64,000 nucleotides of DNA from Opitutus sp. GTDB taxonomy: Bacteria > Verrucomicrobiota > Verrucomicrobiae > Opitutales > Opitutaceae. This document shows positions 7,761 to 16,880 of this stretch, in pieces. The notes under the pieces are model-generated. The model did no database searches, was not told the DNA's origin, and was given only the letters and a program-made list of their open reading frames with translations. Each line of letters starts with the position of its first letter. The stretch's first letter is position 1. The stretch spans positions 1 through 64,000 of the forward strand of contig SIBR01000007.1 in the NCBI GenBank assembly GCA_009695065.1, written 5' to 3'. A program made the translations under genes and the position numbers.

Positions 7761-8498
7761 ATGAACAAATCCATTTTGCTGGGCGGGCTGATGGCGGCGC
7801 TGGCGTGCGGGCCGGCGGGTGCGGCGGCGAGCGACAAGGCGGCTCCAGCGGTTCCGGCCCAGGCGGGCGTCCTTTCCGGCAAAGTGGTCGAGACCATGAA
7901 CGCCGCGACCTACACCTACGTGCTGGTCGAAACCGGCACGGCGAAAGTCTGGGCGGCCGCCCCGGAGTTCGCCGTCAAGGTGGGCGACACGGTCGTGGTG
8001 GCCGATGCGATGCCGATGATGAATTACCGGAGCAAGACGCTGAACCGCACCTTCGACGCGGTGTACTTCAGCGGCAACGTGAAGGTGAACGGGAAGTCCG
8101 CGGGCCCGGTGGCCGCCGCCGCGGGACTGCCGGCGGGTCATCCCCCGACGGGCGGATCCATGGGCCCGGTTGCGCCCGATCTCTCCGGCATCAAGCGCGC
8201 GGACAACGGCCAGACCGTGGCGGAGATCGTCACCGGCAAGGCGAAGTTTGCGGGCAAGCCCGTGGCGGTGCGCGCCCGCGTGGTGAAGTACAACACGAAT
8301 ATTCTGGGCAAAAACTGGCTGCACATCCGCGACGGCTCGGGCGGCGAGGGCACGAACGATCTCACGGTGACGACCGCGGGCACCGCGAAAGTGGGCGATC
8401 TCGTGCTGGTCACCGGCGTGCTGGCGACCAACCGCGATTTCGGCAGCGGCTACCAGTATCCCCTGATCGTCGAGGGCGCGACTGTCGTGGTGGAGTAG
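7761..8498 (+). CDS. Exported tandem OB-fold protein, NrfJ-like
   Basis: A 245-residue protein with a signal peptide (MNKSILLGGLMAALACGPAGAA) and two repeats of an OB-fold-like domain. The first, about residues 36-115, contains GKVVETMNAATYTYVLVETG, KVWAAAP and FDAVYFSGNV, a pattern I associate with the NrfJ family found near periplasmic nitrite reductase in some bacteria. The second, about 150-245, contains GKPVAVRARVVKYN, GKNWLHIRDGSG and GDLVLVTGVLATNRDFGSGY. There is no CxxCH haem motif and no nrf gene nearby. Role here is unknown; binding of a metal, small ligand or protein partner in the periplasm is possible. The start at 7761 is chosen because it places the signal peptide first. Confidence 0.7.
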   Translation: MNKSILLGGLMAALACGPAGAAASDKAAPAVPAQAGVLSGKVVETMNAATYTYVLVETGTAKVWAAAPEFAVKVGDTVVVADAMPMMNYRSKTLNRTFDAVYFSGNVKVNGKSAGPVAAAAGLPAGHPPTGGSMGPVAPDLSGIKRADNGQTVAEIVTGKAKFAGKPVAVRARVVKYNTNILGKNWLHIRDGSGGEGTNDLTVTTAGTAKVGDLVLVTGVLATNRDFGSGYQYPLIVEGATVVVE

Positions 8499-8689
8499 GG
8501 CGGGCGATAGCATCTGGCGAGGCAGCGCGGCTGGTGCCTACGCCGCCGCTGCGAGACGTCGGGCGGGAGGGGCGGCGTATGATCCCAAAGCAGGTGTTGA
8601 TCCGCGCCGGTGCGCCCCCTAAGCACCTTCCCGGTGTGGTTCGCATTTCGCCCGCACCGCCACCCCAGCCCAAGCCCCGTACTCCCCTC

Positions 8690-9697
8690 ATGAATCCCTT
8701 CACGCACCCGCTTGATCGCCGCCAGTTTCTCGCCGCCGCCGGCGCCGCATCGCTCGCGGCGTGGTCCGCTTCACCCGCACGCGCGGCCGCTCCCTCCTTC
8801 AAGACCACGATCCGCAAGGCGAAGATCCTGGGCAACCCCGACGAGGCGATGCTGCGCCAGTTGAAGGAGGCGGGCTTCGACGGCATCGAGGTGAGCACGA
8901 TCATGGTCGAGGACCGCGCGAAGCGGACGCGGGAACTCGTGGAGGCCGCCGGGCTCAAGGTGCACTCGGTGCTGCGCGGCTGGGCGGAATTCAACAGCGA
9001 CGATCCTGCCAAGGCCGATGCCTCGCGCGGGGTCACGGAGCTCGCGCTGCGCACCGCCCACTGGCTCGGCGCGGAGACGGTGCTGCTGGTGCCCTGCCGC
9101 GTCGGCGGGGGCCGGGCCGGCTCGCCCGGCGCCGACATTGCGATGCCGCAGCCGTGGGAATTCGACATCGAGTTCGACGAGAAGACCGGGCACGTGAGCC
9201 GCGTGGTGAAGGGCGACAACGCCCCGTTTGCCCGCTACATTGCCGCCCAGAACCGGGCGACCGACACCTCCAAGGAACACGTGCGGAAGCTCATCCCGCT
9301 CGCGGAGGAGCTCAACGTCATCGTCGCGCTCGAGAACGTCTGGAACAACCTTTGGGTGCGCCCGGACCTCTACCGGAATTTCGTCGGGTCCTTCAATCAT
9401 CCCTACGTGAAGGCCTACTACGACGTGGGCAATCACGTGAAATACCTGGTGCCCGTGCACGACTGGATTCGCACGCTCGGGCCGCTCATCAAGAAAATCC
9501 ACATCAAGGACTACGCGCTCGCGCCGGACAACCACAGCGGCAAGTTCGTGCATCCCCGCGACGGCAGCATCGACTGGCCGAAGATGCGGCAGGCGCTCGA
9601 CGACGTCGGCTACAACGGCTGGATCACGGTCGAGGATAACGGACTGCCCCTGCCGGAGTTCGCCAGCCGCCTAGATAAAATTATCGCCGGCGTCTGA
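8690..9697 (+). CDS. Tat-exported sugar phosphate isomerase/epimerase (TIM barrel, AP endonuclease 2 family)
   Basis: A 335-residue protein. The N-terminus carries a twin-arginine signal (DRRQFLAAAGAASLAAW), so the enzyme is expected outside the cytoplasm. The rest is a xylose-isomerase-like TIM barrel: KEAGFDGIEVS, the substrate-metal carboxylate in IVALENVWNN, YYDVGNH, KKIHIKDY and the C-terminal GYNGWITVEDNG. The conserved Glu, Asp and His residues in those segments are the normal metal ligands. PVC bacteria have many such exported isomerases near polysaccharide-degrading genes, acting on sugars released by sulfatases and glycosidases. It lies only 25 bases before the PSD1 cytochrome gene and probably forms an operon with the next three genes. 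Confidence 0.85.
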   Translation: MNPFTHPLDRRQFLAAAGAASLAAWSASPARAAAPSFKTTIRKAKILGNPDEAMLRQLKEAGFDGIEVSTIMVEDRAKRTRELVEAAGLKVHSVLRGWAEFNSDDPAKADASRGVTELALRTAHWLGAETVLLVPCRVGGGRAGSPGADIAMPQPWEFDIEFDEKTGHVSRVVKGDNAPFARYIAAQNRATDTSKEHVRKLIPLAEELNVIVALENVWNNLWVRPDLYRNFVGSFNHPYVKAYYDVGNHVKYLVPVHDWIRTLGPLIKKIHIKDYALAPDNHSGKFVHPRDGSIDWPKMRQALDDVGYNGWITVEDNGLPLPEFASRLDKIIAGV

Positions 9698-9722
9698 GCG
9701 TACGCGACCGCCGCGCGGATCG

Positions 9723-12700
9723 ATGATGAAGCTGCAGCGGCCATCGTCCCTTCGCCGGCCGGCGGACCCAAAGCCGACCGTGGGGGCGGGCGAGGGGAGC
9801 CGGCGGATTTGCCGGCGCGGCCGGGCGTGGGTGTGGCGCGGCGCGCTGACGTTTGCTGCGCTCGCCGGGCTGCTGCGCGCGGGTGCGGCTGCTCCCGCCG
9901 CCGGGAACGAATTCTTCGAGCAGAAGATCCGGCCCATCTTCGTCGAGCACTGTTACACGTGCCACAGTCACGACGCGGAAAAGATCAAGGGCGGCCTCGT
10001 GCTCGATTCGCCGGCGGGCGTGCGCAACGGCGGCGACAGCGGTCCGGTGATTGTTCCGGGCGATCCCGAGCGCAGCCTGCTGATCAACGCGGTGCGCTAC
10101 ACGGATCCCGACCTGCAGATGCCGCCGAAGGACGAGAAGCTTTCCGCCGCGCAAGTGGCCGACCTCGAGGCGTGGGTCAAAATGGGCGCGCCGGACCCGC
10201 GGCCGGAACAGGCGGTGGCGCCCGGGCAGTCGGAAGCCGCGCGCCGGCACTGGGCGTTTCAGCCGTTGCAGCAGGCGCCCGTGCCCGCGGTGAAAAACGC
10301 GGCGTGGGCGAAGACGCCCGTCGATCGTTTCATCCTCGCGAAGCTGGAGGCGAGCGGGCTGCGGCCGGCGCCGCCCGCGGACCGCCGCACGCTGTTGCGG
10401 CGTGCGGCGTTCGACCTGACGGGACTGCCGCCCACCGCCGAGGAGGTGGCGGCGTTCGAGCGGGACAGTTCGCCGGAGGCATTTGCGCGGGTGGTCGACC
10501 GCCTGCTCGCGTCGCCGCGCTACGGCGAGCGCTGGGGGCGCTACTGGCTCGATGTGGCCCGCTACGCCGACACCAAGGGTTACGTGTACCCGGCCCGGGA
10601 GGAGAAAAAATTCGTCCACGCCTATGCCTACCGCGACTGGGTGGTGCAGGCCTTGAACGCGGACCTGCCCTACGACCGCTTTTTGAAATTGCAGATCGCG
10701 GCCGACCAGACCCCGGACGCCGAACGCGACGCGCTGGCGGCGATGGGATTTCTGACGCTGGGGCGGCGGTTTTTCGGCGTGGTGCACGACATCATCGACG
10801 ACCGCATCGACACGCTCACCCGCGGCACGCTGGGGCTGACGGTCAGTTGCGCGCGCTGCCACGACCACAAGTTCGATCCGATCCCGACGCGGGACTACTA
10901 TTCGCTCTACGGCGTGTTTGCCGCCACGACCGAGCGGACCGTGGTGCTGGACGCGGGCCGGCAGAGCGCCCGCGAATACCTCGACTACGAGGCGGAACTG
11001 AAGCGCCGCGAGGATGCCTTCCGCCGGGCCTTCGACGAACGACGGACCGAGCAGTCGAAACGTCTGCGGGCGCGCGTGACGGATTACTTGAAGGAAGTGC
11101 TGCAGGTCAAAAAGCTGCACACCGAGGAATTTTATTCCTTCCTCGTCGCGGACGAAATCAACCCGGTGATCGTGCGCCGGTGGCATGCCTATCTGCTGGA
11201 GACCGCGAAAAAATTTCATCCCGTGTGGGCGCCGTGGCATGAGTTCGCCCGGATTCCCGCCGCCGAATTCCCGGCGCGCGCGGCCGCCGTCATGCCCGCC
11301 CTCGCCCAGCCCGGGCAGGAGCTGAATCCGCTGGTGGCGGCGGCCTTCACGGCCAAAACGCCCGCGTCGATGCGCGAGGTGGCGGAGATCTACGGCCGAC
11401 TGCTCACCGAGGCCGACCAGACACCGGCTCCGGCCGCGGACGGAAAAGCAGCCGCCACCACCACGCCGGCCGAGGCCCTGCGGCAGGTGCTCCACGCCGA
11501 GGACTCGCCCTCGGTCGTCCCTGTCGGGGCCCTGGTGGAAATGGAGTGGTACTTCGACGAACCGACCCGCGTGCAACTGGGCAAGCTTTCGAAGGCGATC
11601 GACCAGTGGATCGTGCAGTCGCCGGGGGCGCCGCCGCACGCCGTCATTTTGACGGACCGGCCCGCGCCGGCCAATCCGCATGTCTTCCGGCGGGGCAATC
11701 CCGCGAATGTCGGCGAGGAAGTCCCGCGGCGTTTTCTGGAAATCCTGTCCGGGCCCGAGCGGAAACCCTTTGCGAACGGCAGCGGCCGGCGCGAACTGGC
11801 CGACGCCATCGCGCACCGGGACAATCCGCTCACGGCTCGCGTGATGGTCAACCGCGTCTGGCAGCATCATTTCGGGGCGGGCCTGGTCCGCACGCCGAGC
11901 GATTTCGGCACGCGGAGCGAGCCGCCATCCCATCCCGAGCTGCTCGACTGGCTCGCGCGCGAATTCATCGAGCAGGGCTGGTCGCTGAAGCAACTGCACC
12001 GGCGGTTGATGCTCTCGGCGGTGTATCAGCAGGCCGGCGAGGCGGCCGATCCGGGCGCGCGGGGGCCCGCGCCGGAACCGGTTGATCCCGAAAACCGGCT
12101 GCTCGCGCATTTCAACCGGCAGCGGCTCGACTTCGAGGCGCTGCGCGACGCCCTGCTGGCCGTGGCCGGCGAGTTGGATTTGCGCATGGGCGGACCGGCG
12201 GCGGAGATGTTCGCGCCGCCGTTCACCCAACGCCGGACGATCTACGGCTACCTGGATCGCGAGTTCCTGCCCGGCCTCCTGCGCACGTTCGACTTTGCCA
12301 ACCCGGATCTCCACTCGCCGCAACGTTCGGAGACCACCGTGCCGCAGCAGGCCCTGTTTTTTCTGAACAGCCCCTTTGTGGCGGAGCGGGCCAAGGCGCT
12401 GGCGGCGCGGCGCGAGCTTGCGACCCTTGCGGACCCGTCCGAAAAAATCCGGGCCCTGCACCTGCTCGCCTACCAGCACGAACCCGACGCGGCGCAACTT
12501 CAGCGGGCGTTGCACTTCATCCGGCAGGCGGAGGCACCGCCCGTGGCCGAGGCCGAGGCCGGCCCTCCGTCTCCGCCCCCGGCGTGGAGCTACGGCTTTG
12601 GTGAGTTCGACGAAATCGAAAAGGCGGTGAAGAGCTTCCAGCCGCTGCCCCATTTCACCGGCGAAGCCTGGCAGGGCGGCGCCAAGTGGCCCGATGCGAA

Positions 12701-13190
12701 ATTGGGCTCCCTGCAACTGACGGCCTCGGGCGGTCAGGCGGGCAAGGATCGCCAGCACGCCGTGATCCGGCGCTGGACGTCGCCCGTGACCGGCACGGTG
12801 TCCATCGCGGGCGTGATCAAGCACGAGCACGAGTCGGCCGACAGCATCCGCGCGCACCTCTATTCGAGCCGCCACGGCCTGCTGGAAAGTTCGGTGCTGC
12901 ACCACACGACGACGGAAGCCCGGGTCGATGCGCTGGCCGTCGAGCCCGGCGACACGATCGATTTCATCGTGGCCATTCACGAAAAGCCGAAGAGCAGCGA
13001 CTTCACGTGGGCGCCGGTGATCGGCCTGGCCGCGCCCAAGCCCGCGGGCGCCGCCGCCGGCCAGCCGGCGGAGTGGGATGCCGAGCGGGATTTTGGCGGA
13101 CCGCCGTCGCCCCGGGATCCGCCGCTCACGGCGTGGGAGCAGTACGCCCAGGTGCTGCTGTCGGCGAACGAGTTTCTGTTTGTGGATTGA
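9723..13190 (+). CDS. PSD1 and planctomycete cytochrome c domain protein (PSCyt1-PSCyt2-PSD1)
   Basis: An 1155-residue exported protein. A signal segment (about residues 38-58) precedes a cytochrome c domain with haem motif Cys77-Tyr-Thr-Cys80-His81 and the later Met-containing LQMPPKDEKLS. The DUF1549 (PSCyt2) domain follows from VDRFILAKLEASGLRP, with CARCHDHKFDPI as a second CxxCH. The DUF1553 (PSD1) domain contains LTARVMVNRVWQHHFGAGL and RSETTVPQQALFFLNSPF. Between the PSD1 core and the C-terminus lies a beta-rich segment, about residues 945-1105, that looks like a carbohydrate-binding-type jelly roll. The family is characteristic of PVC bacteria and nearly always precedes a DUF1501 gene, as here. 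Its biochemical function is unproven; an electron-transfer or dehydrogenase role in polysaccharide use is usually inferred. Confidence 0.9.
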   Translation: MMKLQRPSSLRRPADPKPTVGAGEGSRRICRRGRAWVWRGALTFAALAGLLRAGAAAPAAGNEFFEQKIRPIFVEHCYTCHSHDAEKIKGGLVLDSPAGVRNGGDSGPVIVPGDPERSLLINAVRYTDPDLQMPPKDEKLSAAQVADLEAWVKMGAPDPRPEQAVAPGQSEAARRHWAFQPLQQAPVPAVKNAAWAKTPVDRFILAKLEASGLRPAPPADRRTLLRRAAFDLTGLPPTAEEVAAFERDSSPEAFARVVDRLLASPRYGERWGRYWLDVARYADTKGYVYPAREEKKFVHAYAYRDWVVQALNADLPYDRFLKLQIAADQTPDAERDALAAMGFLTLGRRFFGVVHDIIDDRIDTLTRGTLGLTVSCARCHDHKFDPIPTRDYYSLYGVFAATTERTVVLDAGRQSAREYLDYEAELKRREDAFRRAFDERRTEQSKRLRARVTDYLKEVLQVKKLHTEEFYSFLVADEINPVIVRRWHAYLLETAKKFHPVWAPWHEFARIPAAEFPARAAAVMPALAQPGQELNPLVAAAFTAKTPASMREVAEIYGRLLTEADQTPAPAADGKAAATTTPAEALRQVLHAEDSPSVVPVGALVEMEWYFDEPTRVQLGKLSKAIDQWIVQSPGAPPHAVILTDRPAPANPHVFRRGNPANVGEEVPRRFLEILSGPERKPFANGSGRRELADAIAHRDNPLTARVMVNRVWQHHFGAGLVRTPSDFGTRSEPPSHPELLDWLAREFIEQGWSLKQLHRRLMLSAVYQQAGEAADPGARGPAPEPVDPENRLLAHFNRQRLDFEALRDALLAVAGELDLRMGGPAAEMFAPPFTQRRTIYGYLDREFLPGLLRTFDFANPDLHSPQRSETTVPQQALFFLNSPFVAERAKALAARRELATLADPSEKIRALHLLAYQHEPDAAQLQRALHFIRQAEAPPVAEAEAGPPSPPPAWSYGFGEFDEIEKAVKSFQPLPHFTGEAWQGGAKWPDAKLGSLQLTASGGQAGKDRQHAVIRRWTSPVTGTVSIAGVIKHEHESADSIRAHLYSSRHGLLESSVLHHTTTEARVDALAVEPGDTIDFIVAIHEKPKSSDFTWAPVIGLAAPKPAGAAAGQPAEWDAERDFGGPPSPRDPPLTAWEQYAQVLLSANEFLFVD

Positions 13191-13230
13191 CCGGTCCACC
13201 GGAAAAATCCGCCTGACCCCACCGCGCCCG

Positions 13231-14676
13231 ATGAACCGCCACCCCCCCGACCTGCGAGAGGCGTTCGTCACGCGGCGCGATTTCCTCACCCAGTGCGGCA
13301 TGGGCATGGGCGCGCTCAGCCTTGCCGCGATCCTGGGCGAGACGGGGCTGCTGGTACCTTCGGCGCACGCGACGGCCAGCATCAATCCGCTGGCCCCCAG
13401 GCGGCCGCACTTCCCCGGCAAGGCGAAGCGCGTGGTGCATTTTTTCCTCAATGGCGGCCCGTCGCACGTGGACTCGTTCGATCCCAAACCGGCCCTGTTG
13501 AAATACGCCGGTCAGCGCCTGCCCGGGGAATACATCAAGACCGAGCGCAAGACCGGCGCGGCCTTTCCCTCGCCGTTTCAATTCAGGAGATACGGCCGGA
13601 GCGGGCTGGAGATCAGCGATCTCTTTCCCCGGCTCGGCGCGCTCGCCGACGACCTTTGCCTCGTTCGCTCGATGAAGGCCGAGGTGCCCAACCACGAGCC
13701 GTCGCTCATGCTGATGAACTGCGGCAGCTCGGTCCAGAGCCGGCCCAGCCTCGGCTCGTGGACGACCTACGGACTCGGCACCGAAAACCTGAACCTGCCC
13801 GGGTTCATCGTCATGTGCCCGCGCGGGTTTCCCACCAAGGGCGCCGACAACTGGCAGAGCGGATTCCTGCCCGGGGTCTACCAGGGCACGCCGGTCGACT
13901 CGCAGCACACCCGCATCGAGCAGCTCATCGAAAACATCCGCAACAACCGCAGTTCGCTGCCGGAGCAACGGCGGCAGCTCGACCTCATCCAGCAGCTCAA
14001 CGCGGACCACGAGCGGGCGCGCCAGAGCGACGGCCGGCTGGAGGCTCGCATTCAATCCTTTGAACTGGCCTACCGGATGCAACTGGAGGCGACCGATGCG
14101 TTCGACGTCAGCAAGGAGCCGGCGTCCGTTCGCGAGAGTTATGGCTCCGGGATTCATGGCCGGCAGACCCTGATCGCGCGGCGGTTGCTCGAGCGGGGCG
14201 TGCGCTTCGTGCAGCTCTGGCACGGCGCGAGCCAGCCCTGGGACAGCCATGAAAAAATCGAGGAGGGTCACCGCAAGCTGGCGCAGGAAATCGACCAGCC
14301 CGCCGCGGCCTTCATCCGCGATTTGAAACAACGCGGCATGCTCGAGGATACGCTGATTATTTTCGGCGGCGAATTCGGCCGCACTCCCACCGTGGAACTC
14401 GGCGACAAGGGCGACGCCAAATACGGCCGCGATCACAATCCCTACGGCTTCACCGTCATGCTCGCCGGCGGCGGCGTGAAGGGCGGCCTGGCGTACGGCG
14501 CGACGGATGAATTCGGTTTCAAGGCCGTGGACAAGGTCGTGGAAGTCCACGATCTTCACGCCACGATTCTTCACCTGCTGGGCTTCGATCACGAGCGGTT
14601 GACCTACCGCTACGCCGGCCGGGACTTTCGCCTCACGGACGTCTACGGTCACGTGGTGAAGGACATTATCACTTAA
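13231..14676 (+). CDS. DUF1501 domain protein (Tat-exported)
   Basis: A 481-residue protein starting with a twin-arginine signal (TRRDFLTQCGMGMGALSLAA, residues 12-31). The DUF1501 body resembles an alkaline-phosphatase-like or sulfatase-like fold: HFFLNGGPSHVDSFDPKP, then GRQTLIARRLLERGVRFVQL, WDSHEKIEEGH, LIIFGGEFGRTP and HNPYGFTVMLAGGGVKGG. The paired Asp, His and Glu residues in these motifs could bind metal, but no member of this family has an established activity that I can cite. It follows the PSD1 cytochrome gene by 40 bases, the standard PVC pairing, and precedes a sulfatase by 13 bases, so the three are likely cotranscribed. Confidence 0.9.
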   Translation: MNRHPPDLREAFVTRRDFLTQCGMGMGALSLAAILGETGLLVPSAHATASINPLAPRRPHFPGKAKRVVHFFLNGGPSHVDSFDPKPALLKYAGQRLPGEYIKTERKTGAAFPSPFQFRRYGRSGLEISDLFPRLGALADDLCLVRSMKAEVPNHEPSLMLMNCGSSVQSRPSLGSWTTYGLGTENLNLPGFIVMCPRGFPTKGADNWQSGFLPGVYQGTPVDSQHTRIEQLIENIRNNRSSLPEQRRQLDLIQQLNADHERARQSDGRLEARIQSFELAYRMQLEATDAFDVSKEPASVRESYGSGIHGRQTLIARRLLERGVRFVQLWHGASQPWDSHEKIEEGHRKLAQEIDQPAAAFIRDLKQRGMLEDTLIIFGGEFGRTPTVELGDKGDAKYGRDHNPYGFTVMLAGGGVKGGLAYGATDEFGFKAVDKVVEVHDLHATILHLLGFDHERLTYRYAGRDFRLTDVYGHVVKDIIT

Positions 14677-14689
14677 CCCGCCTCCCCCC

Positions 14690-16111
14690 ATGCCCCCTCG
14701 CTTCTTAACCGCCCTCTTGATCGCAACCGCCGGCCTCGGGTCGGCGGCGAACGCGGCGTCGAACCGTCCGCCCAACATCGTGTTCATCATGGCCGACGAT
14801 CTCGGCGTCGGGCACGTCGGCGCCTACGGCCAGCGCAAGTTCAGCACGCCGCACATCGACGCGCTCGCCGCGGAGGGGATGAAGTTCACGCGTTTCTATT
14901 CCGGTGCCAATGTCTGCGCGCCGGCCCGCAGCACGCTCATGACCGGCCTGCACACCGGCCACACCGCCGTGCGCAACAACGGCCTCGACCGCCATCTCTA
15001 CGCCGAGGATGTCACCGTGGCCGAGGTGCTGAAGAAAGCCGGCTATGCCACGGGCGGCTTCGGCAAGTGGGGCCTCGGCCGCGAGGACACGCCGGGCGTC
15101 GCGGTGAAGCAGGGGTTCGACGAGTGGTTCGGCCAGTACAGCCAGACGCACGCGCATTTCTACTACCCGTATTACCTGATGCGGAACCTGGAGAAATTTC
15201 CGCTGCCGATGAACGAGGGAAAAAAGCGGGGCCGCTATGCGCAGGACGAAATCCACGCGCAATCGCTGCAGTTCATCGAAAAGCAGGCGAGGGCGGGCCG
15301 GCCTTTCTTCGCGTATCTGCCGAACATCCTCCCGCACGTGGAGCTGACGTGTCCGGAGGAATCGTGGGCGGCCTACAAGGGCCGGTGGCCGAAAATCGCG
15401 CGCGCCGATTCGCGGCCGGGTTACCTCGGCTCGGAGGATGCGAACGCCGAGTTCGCCGGCATGGTGACGCGGCTGGACCAGCAGGTCGGCCAGGTCATGG
15501 CGCTGCTCAAGCGGCTGGAAATCGACGATAACACCATCGTCTTCTTCACCTCGGACAACGGTCCGCAGCCGGGAGTGTGGAAGGATATCTTTGTCGAGTT
15601 CTTTGACGGCGCCGCCGGCCTGCGCGGGGCCAAGACCAATTTCTACGAGGGCGGGATTCGCGAGCCCCTGATCGTGCGCTGGCCCGGGCGGATCAAGGCC
15701 GGCAGCACGAGCGACCACCTCGGTTATTTCCCGGATGTGATGCCGACGCTCGCGGAGCTGGCGGGTGCGACGGCGCATCTGCCGAAGACAGACGGCGTTT
15801 CGTTCGTGCCCGTTCTGCTGGGTCGAGCGGGGCAGAAGCAGCACGAGTATCTTTACTGGGAAGCGGCGGGTCCGGTGCAGAACACCGTGCAGCAGGCGGT
15901 GCGCTGGGGCGACTGGAAGGCGGTCAAGGACGGGCCGAAGGCGCGGTGGGAGTTGTTCAACCTGAGGACCGACGAGAAGGAGACGACGAACGTCGCCGAC
16001 CGGCACCCCGAGGTGATGCAACGGGTGGCGGCGATCATCGCGGCCGAGCACACGCCGGAGCGGAAATACCCGCCGGCGCCGAAGGAAGGCGCGGCCGACT
16101 TCGTGCGGTGA
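14690..16111 (+). CDS. Arylsulfatase-family sulfatase
   Basis: A 473-residue exported sulfatase. After a signal peptide (residues 1-23) comes the metal-binding start NIVFIMADDLGVGHVG, then the formylglycine motif Cys76-Ala-Pro-Ala-Arg80 in VCAPARSTLMTG. A sulfatase-maturating enzyme must convert this cysteine; none is encoded in the window. Further conserved pieces are GFGKWGLG, VFFTSDNGPQPG (Asp-Asn metal ligands) and GGIREPLIVRWPG. The C-terminal YLYWEAAGP and LFNLRTDEKETTNVAD segments are typical of arylsulfatase A-like enzymes. It ends the likely operon of isomerase, PSD1, DUF1501 and sulfatase, consistent with desulfation of a sulfated polysaccharide. The specific substrate is not deducible. 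Confidence 0.9.
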   Translation: MPPRFLTALLIATAGLGSAANAASNRPPNIVFIMADDLGVGHVGAYGQRKFSTPHIDALAAEGMKFTRFYSGANVCAPARSTLMTGLHTGHTAVRNNGLDRHLYAEDVTVAEVLKKAGYATGGFGKWGLGREDTPGVAVKQGFDEWFGQYSQTHAHFYYPYYLMRNLEKFPLPMNEGKKRGRYAQDEIHAQSLQFIEKQARAGRPFFAYLPNILPHVELTCPEESWAAYKGRWPKIARADSRPGYLGSEDANAEFAGMVTRLDQQVGQVMALLKRLEIDDNTIVFFTSDNGPQPGVWKDIFVEFFDGAAGLRGAKTNFYEGGIREPLIVRWPGRIKAGSTSDHLGYFPDVMPTLAELAGATAHLPKTDGVSFVPVLLGRAGQKQHEYLYWEAAGPVQNTVQQAVRWGDWKAVKDGPKARWELFNLRTDEKETTNVADRHPEVMQRVAAIIAAEHTPERKYPPAPKEGAADFVR

Positions 16112-16172
16112 TAGGCGAATTCAATCTCGCGCCTTCAATTTCAAGTGCGTGTTTCGCTTTGGGTTGGGAGAA

Positions 16173-16253
16173 TTCAGGAAGCGCCACTTGCCTTCACTAC
16201 GGTTCCTGACCCATGCGGAATACGACAAAGACACCTGGAAAAACACGCTATGA
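16173..16253 (+). pseudogene. higB: HigB-type toxin remnant (C-terminal end)
   Basis: The frame ending at TGA 16251-16253 reads LPSLRFLTHAEYDKDTWK near its end, a good match to the C-terminal R-F-x-x-T-H-x-E-Y-D-K of HigB/RelE-type mRNA interferases. It overlaps the higA start by ATGA, the normal gene order for this type II module. Upstream sequence in the same frame does not continue as HigB, so most of the toxin is gone. The 3' end of the preceding sulfatase is only about 60 bases away. Confidence 0.55.
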
Positions 16254-16669
16254 AAACCGCCACGCTTAATTTCGCCCGTCTGCCCAAAACTTACTCTGGT
16301 CTCGTCGCCCTGCACATGCCGCGCCCGATTCACGACAAGGTGGCCTACGACAACGCGGTGGAGATGGTTCACGCGCTCGCGGGCCACAAGCTGAACCATG
16401 ACTAGGATGATTACCTCGCGATTATGGCCAAGCTCGTGGAGGACTACGAAAGCGAGAATGTCCCGGAACCGAAGCCGGTGAAGGGCATCGAGACCCTGAA
16501 ATTCCTGCTGGAGGAAAATAGCCTCACCGCCGACGACTTGAGCGAGATCATCGGGGTCAATCGTTCCATTGCTTACCGCATCCTCAAGGGCGTCCGCAAC
16601 CTCACGGCCGACCACATCAAGAAGCTCGCCGCCCGCTTCGCCGTAAGCGCCGATCTCTTTCTCGCCTGA
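16250..16669 (+). pseudogene. higA: HigA-type antitoxin with in-frame amber codon
   Basis: Reading from ATG 16250, residues 1-51 (starting MKTATLNFARL) are followed by TAG at 16403-16405. The same frame then continues without interruption from DDYLAIMAKLVEDYE to an XRE helix-turn-helix (LTADDLSEIIGVNRSIAYRIL) and ends LFLA at 16669. Related HigA proteins usually have a Gln or Glu codon at this place, so a single C-to-T change from CAG would explain the stop. An internal ATG at 16424 could still yield an 81-residue protein with the complete DNA-binding domain. Together with the toxin remnant just upstream this is a decayed higBA module. Confidence 0.65.
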
Positions 16670-16880
16670 CCGGCCCTCAAGCCGGCAGGCTGAATTCCCG
16701 GGAGCCCTATTCCATGAAAGCCGCCCCCTTTCACGAACGGCTCAAGAGCGTCCGCGACGCCGGTGCCTAGCTCCGAGAAGGGGTCGATTTGGAGCTGCAA
16801 TCGCACCGGTAGCCGGCCGATTCCGTCGGCCGCTACAGCATTTAAAATAAAGTCGTAGCCATAAAACAAGCGGAGGAGGA
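16670..16880. other. Non-coding spacer after higA remnant
   Basis: No gene is supported. A very short frame beginning at ATG 16714 (MKAAPFHERLKSVRDAGA) stops after 18 residues; it reads like the N-terminus of a real protein and may be another relic, but it is too short to identify. An A/T-rich patch (about 16838-16868) precedes the inverted-repeat element. Confidence 0.35.

Noticed and set aside
9681..13487. A 1268-codon open frame on the minus strand opposite the PSD1 and DUF1501 genes
   Set aside because: It is Arg/His/Gly-rich, has no domain or signal peptide, and lies fully opposite genes with clear motifs. Long antisense frames are expected at this GC content.
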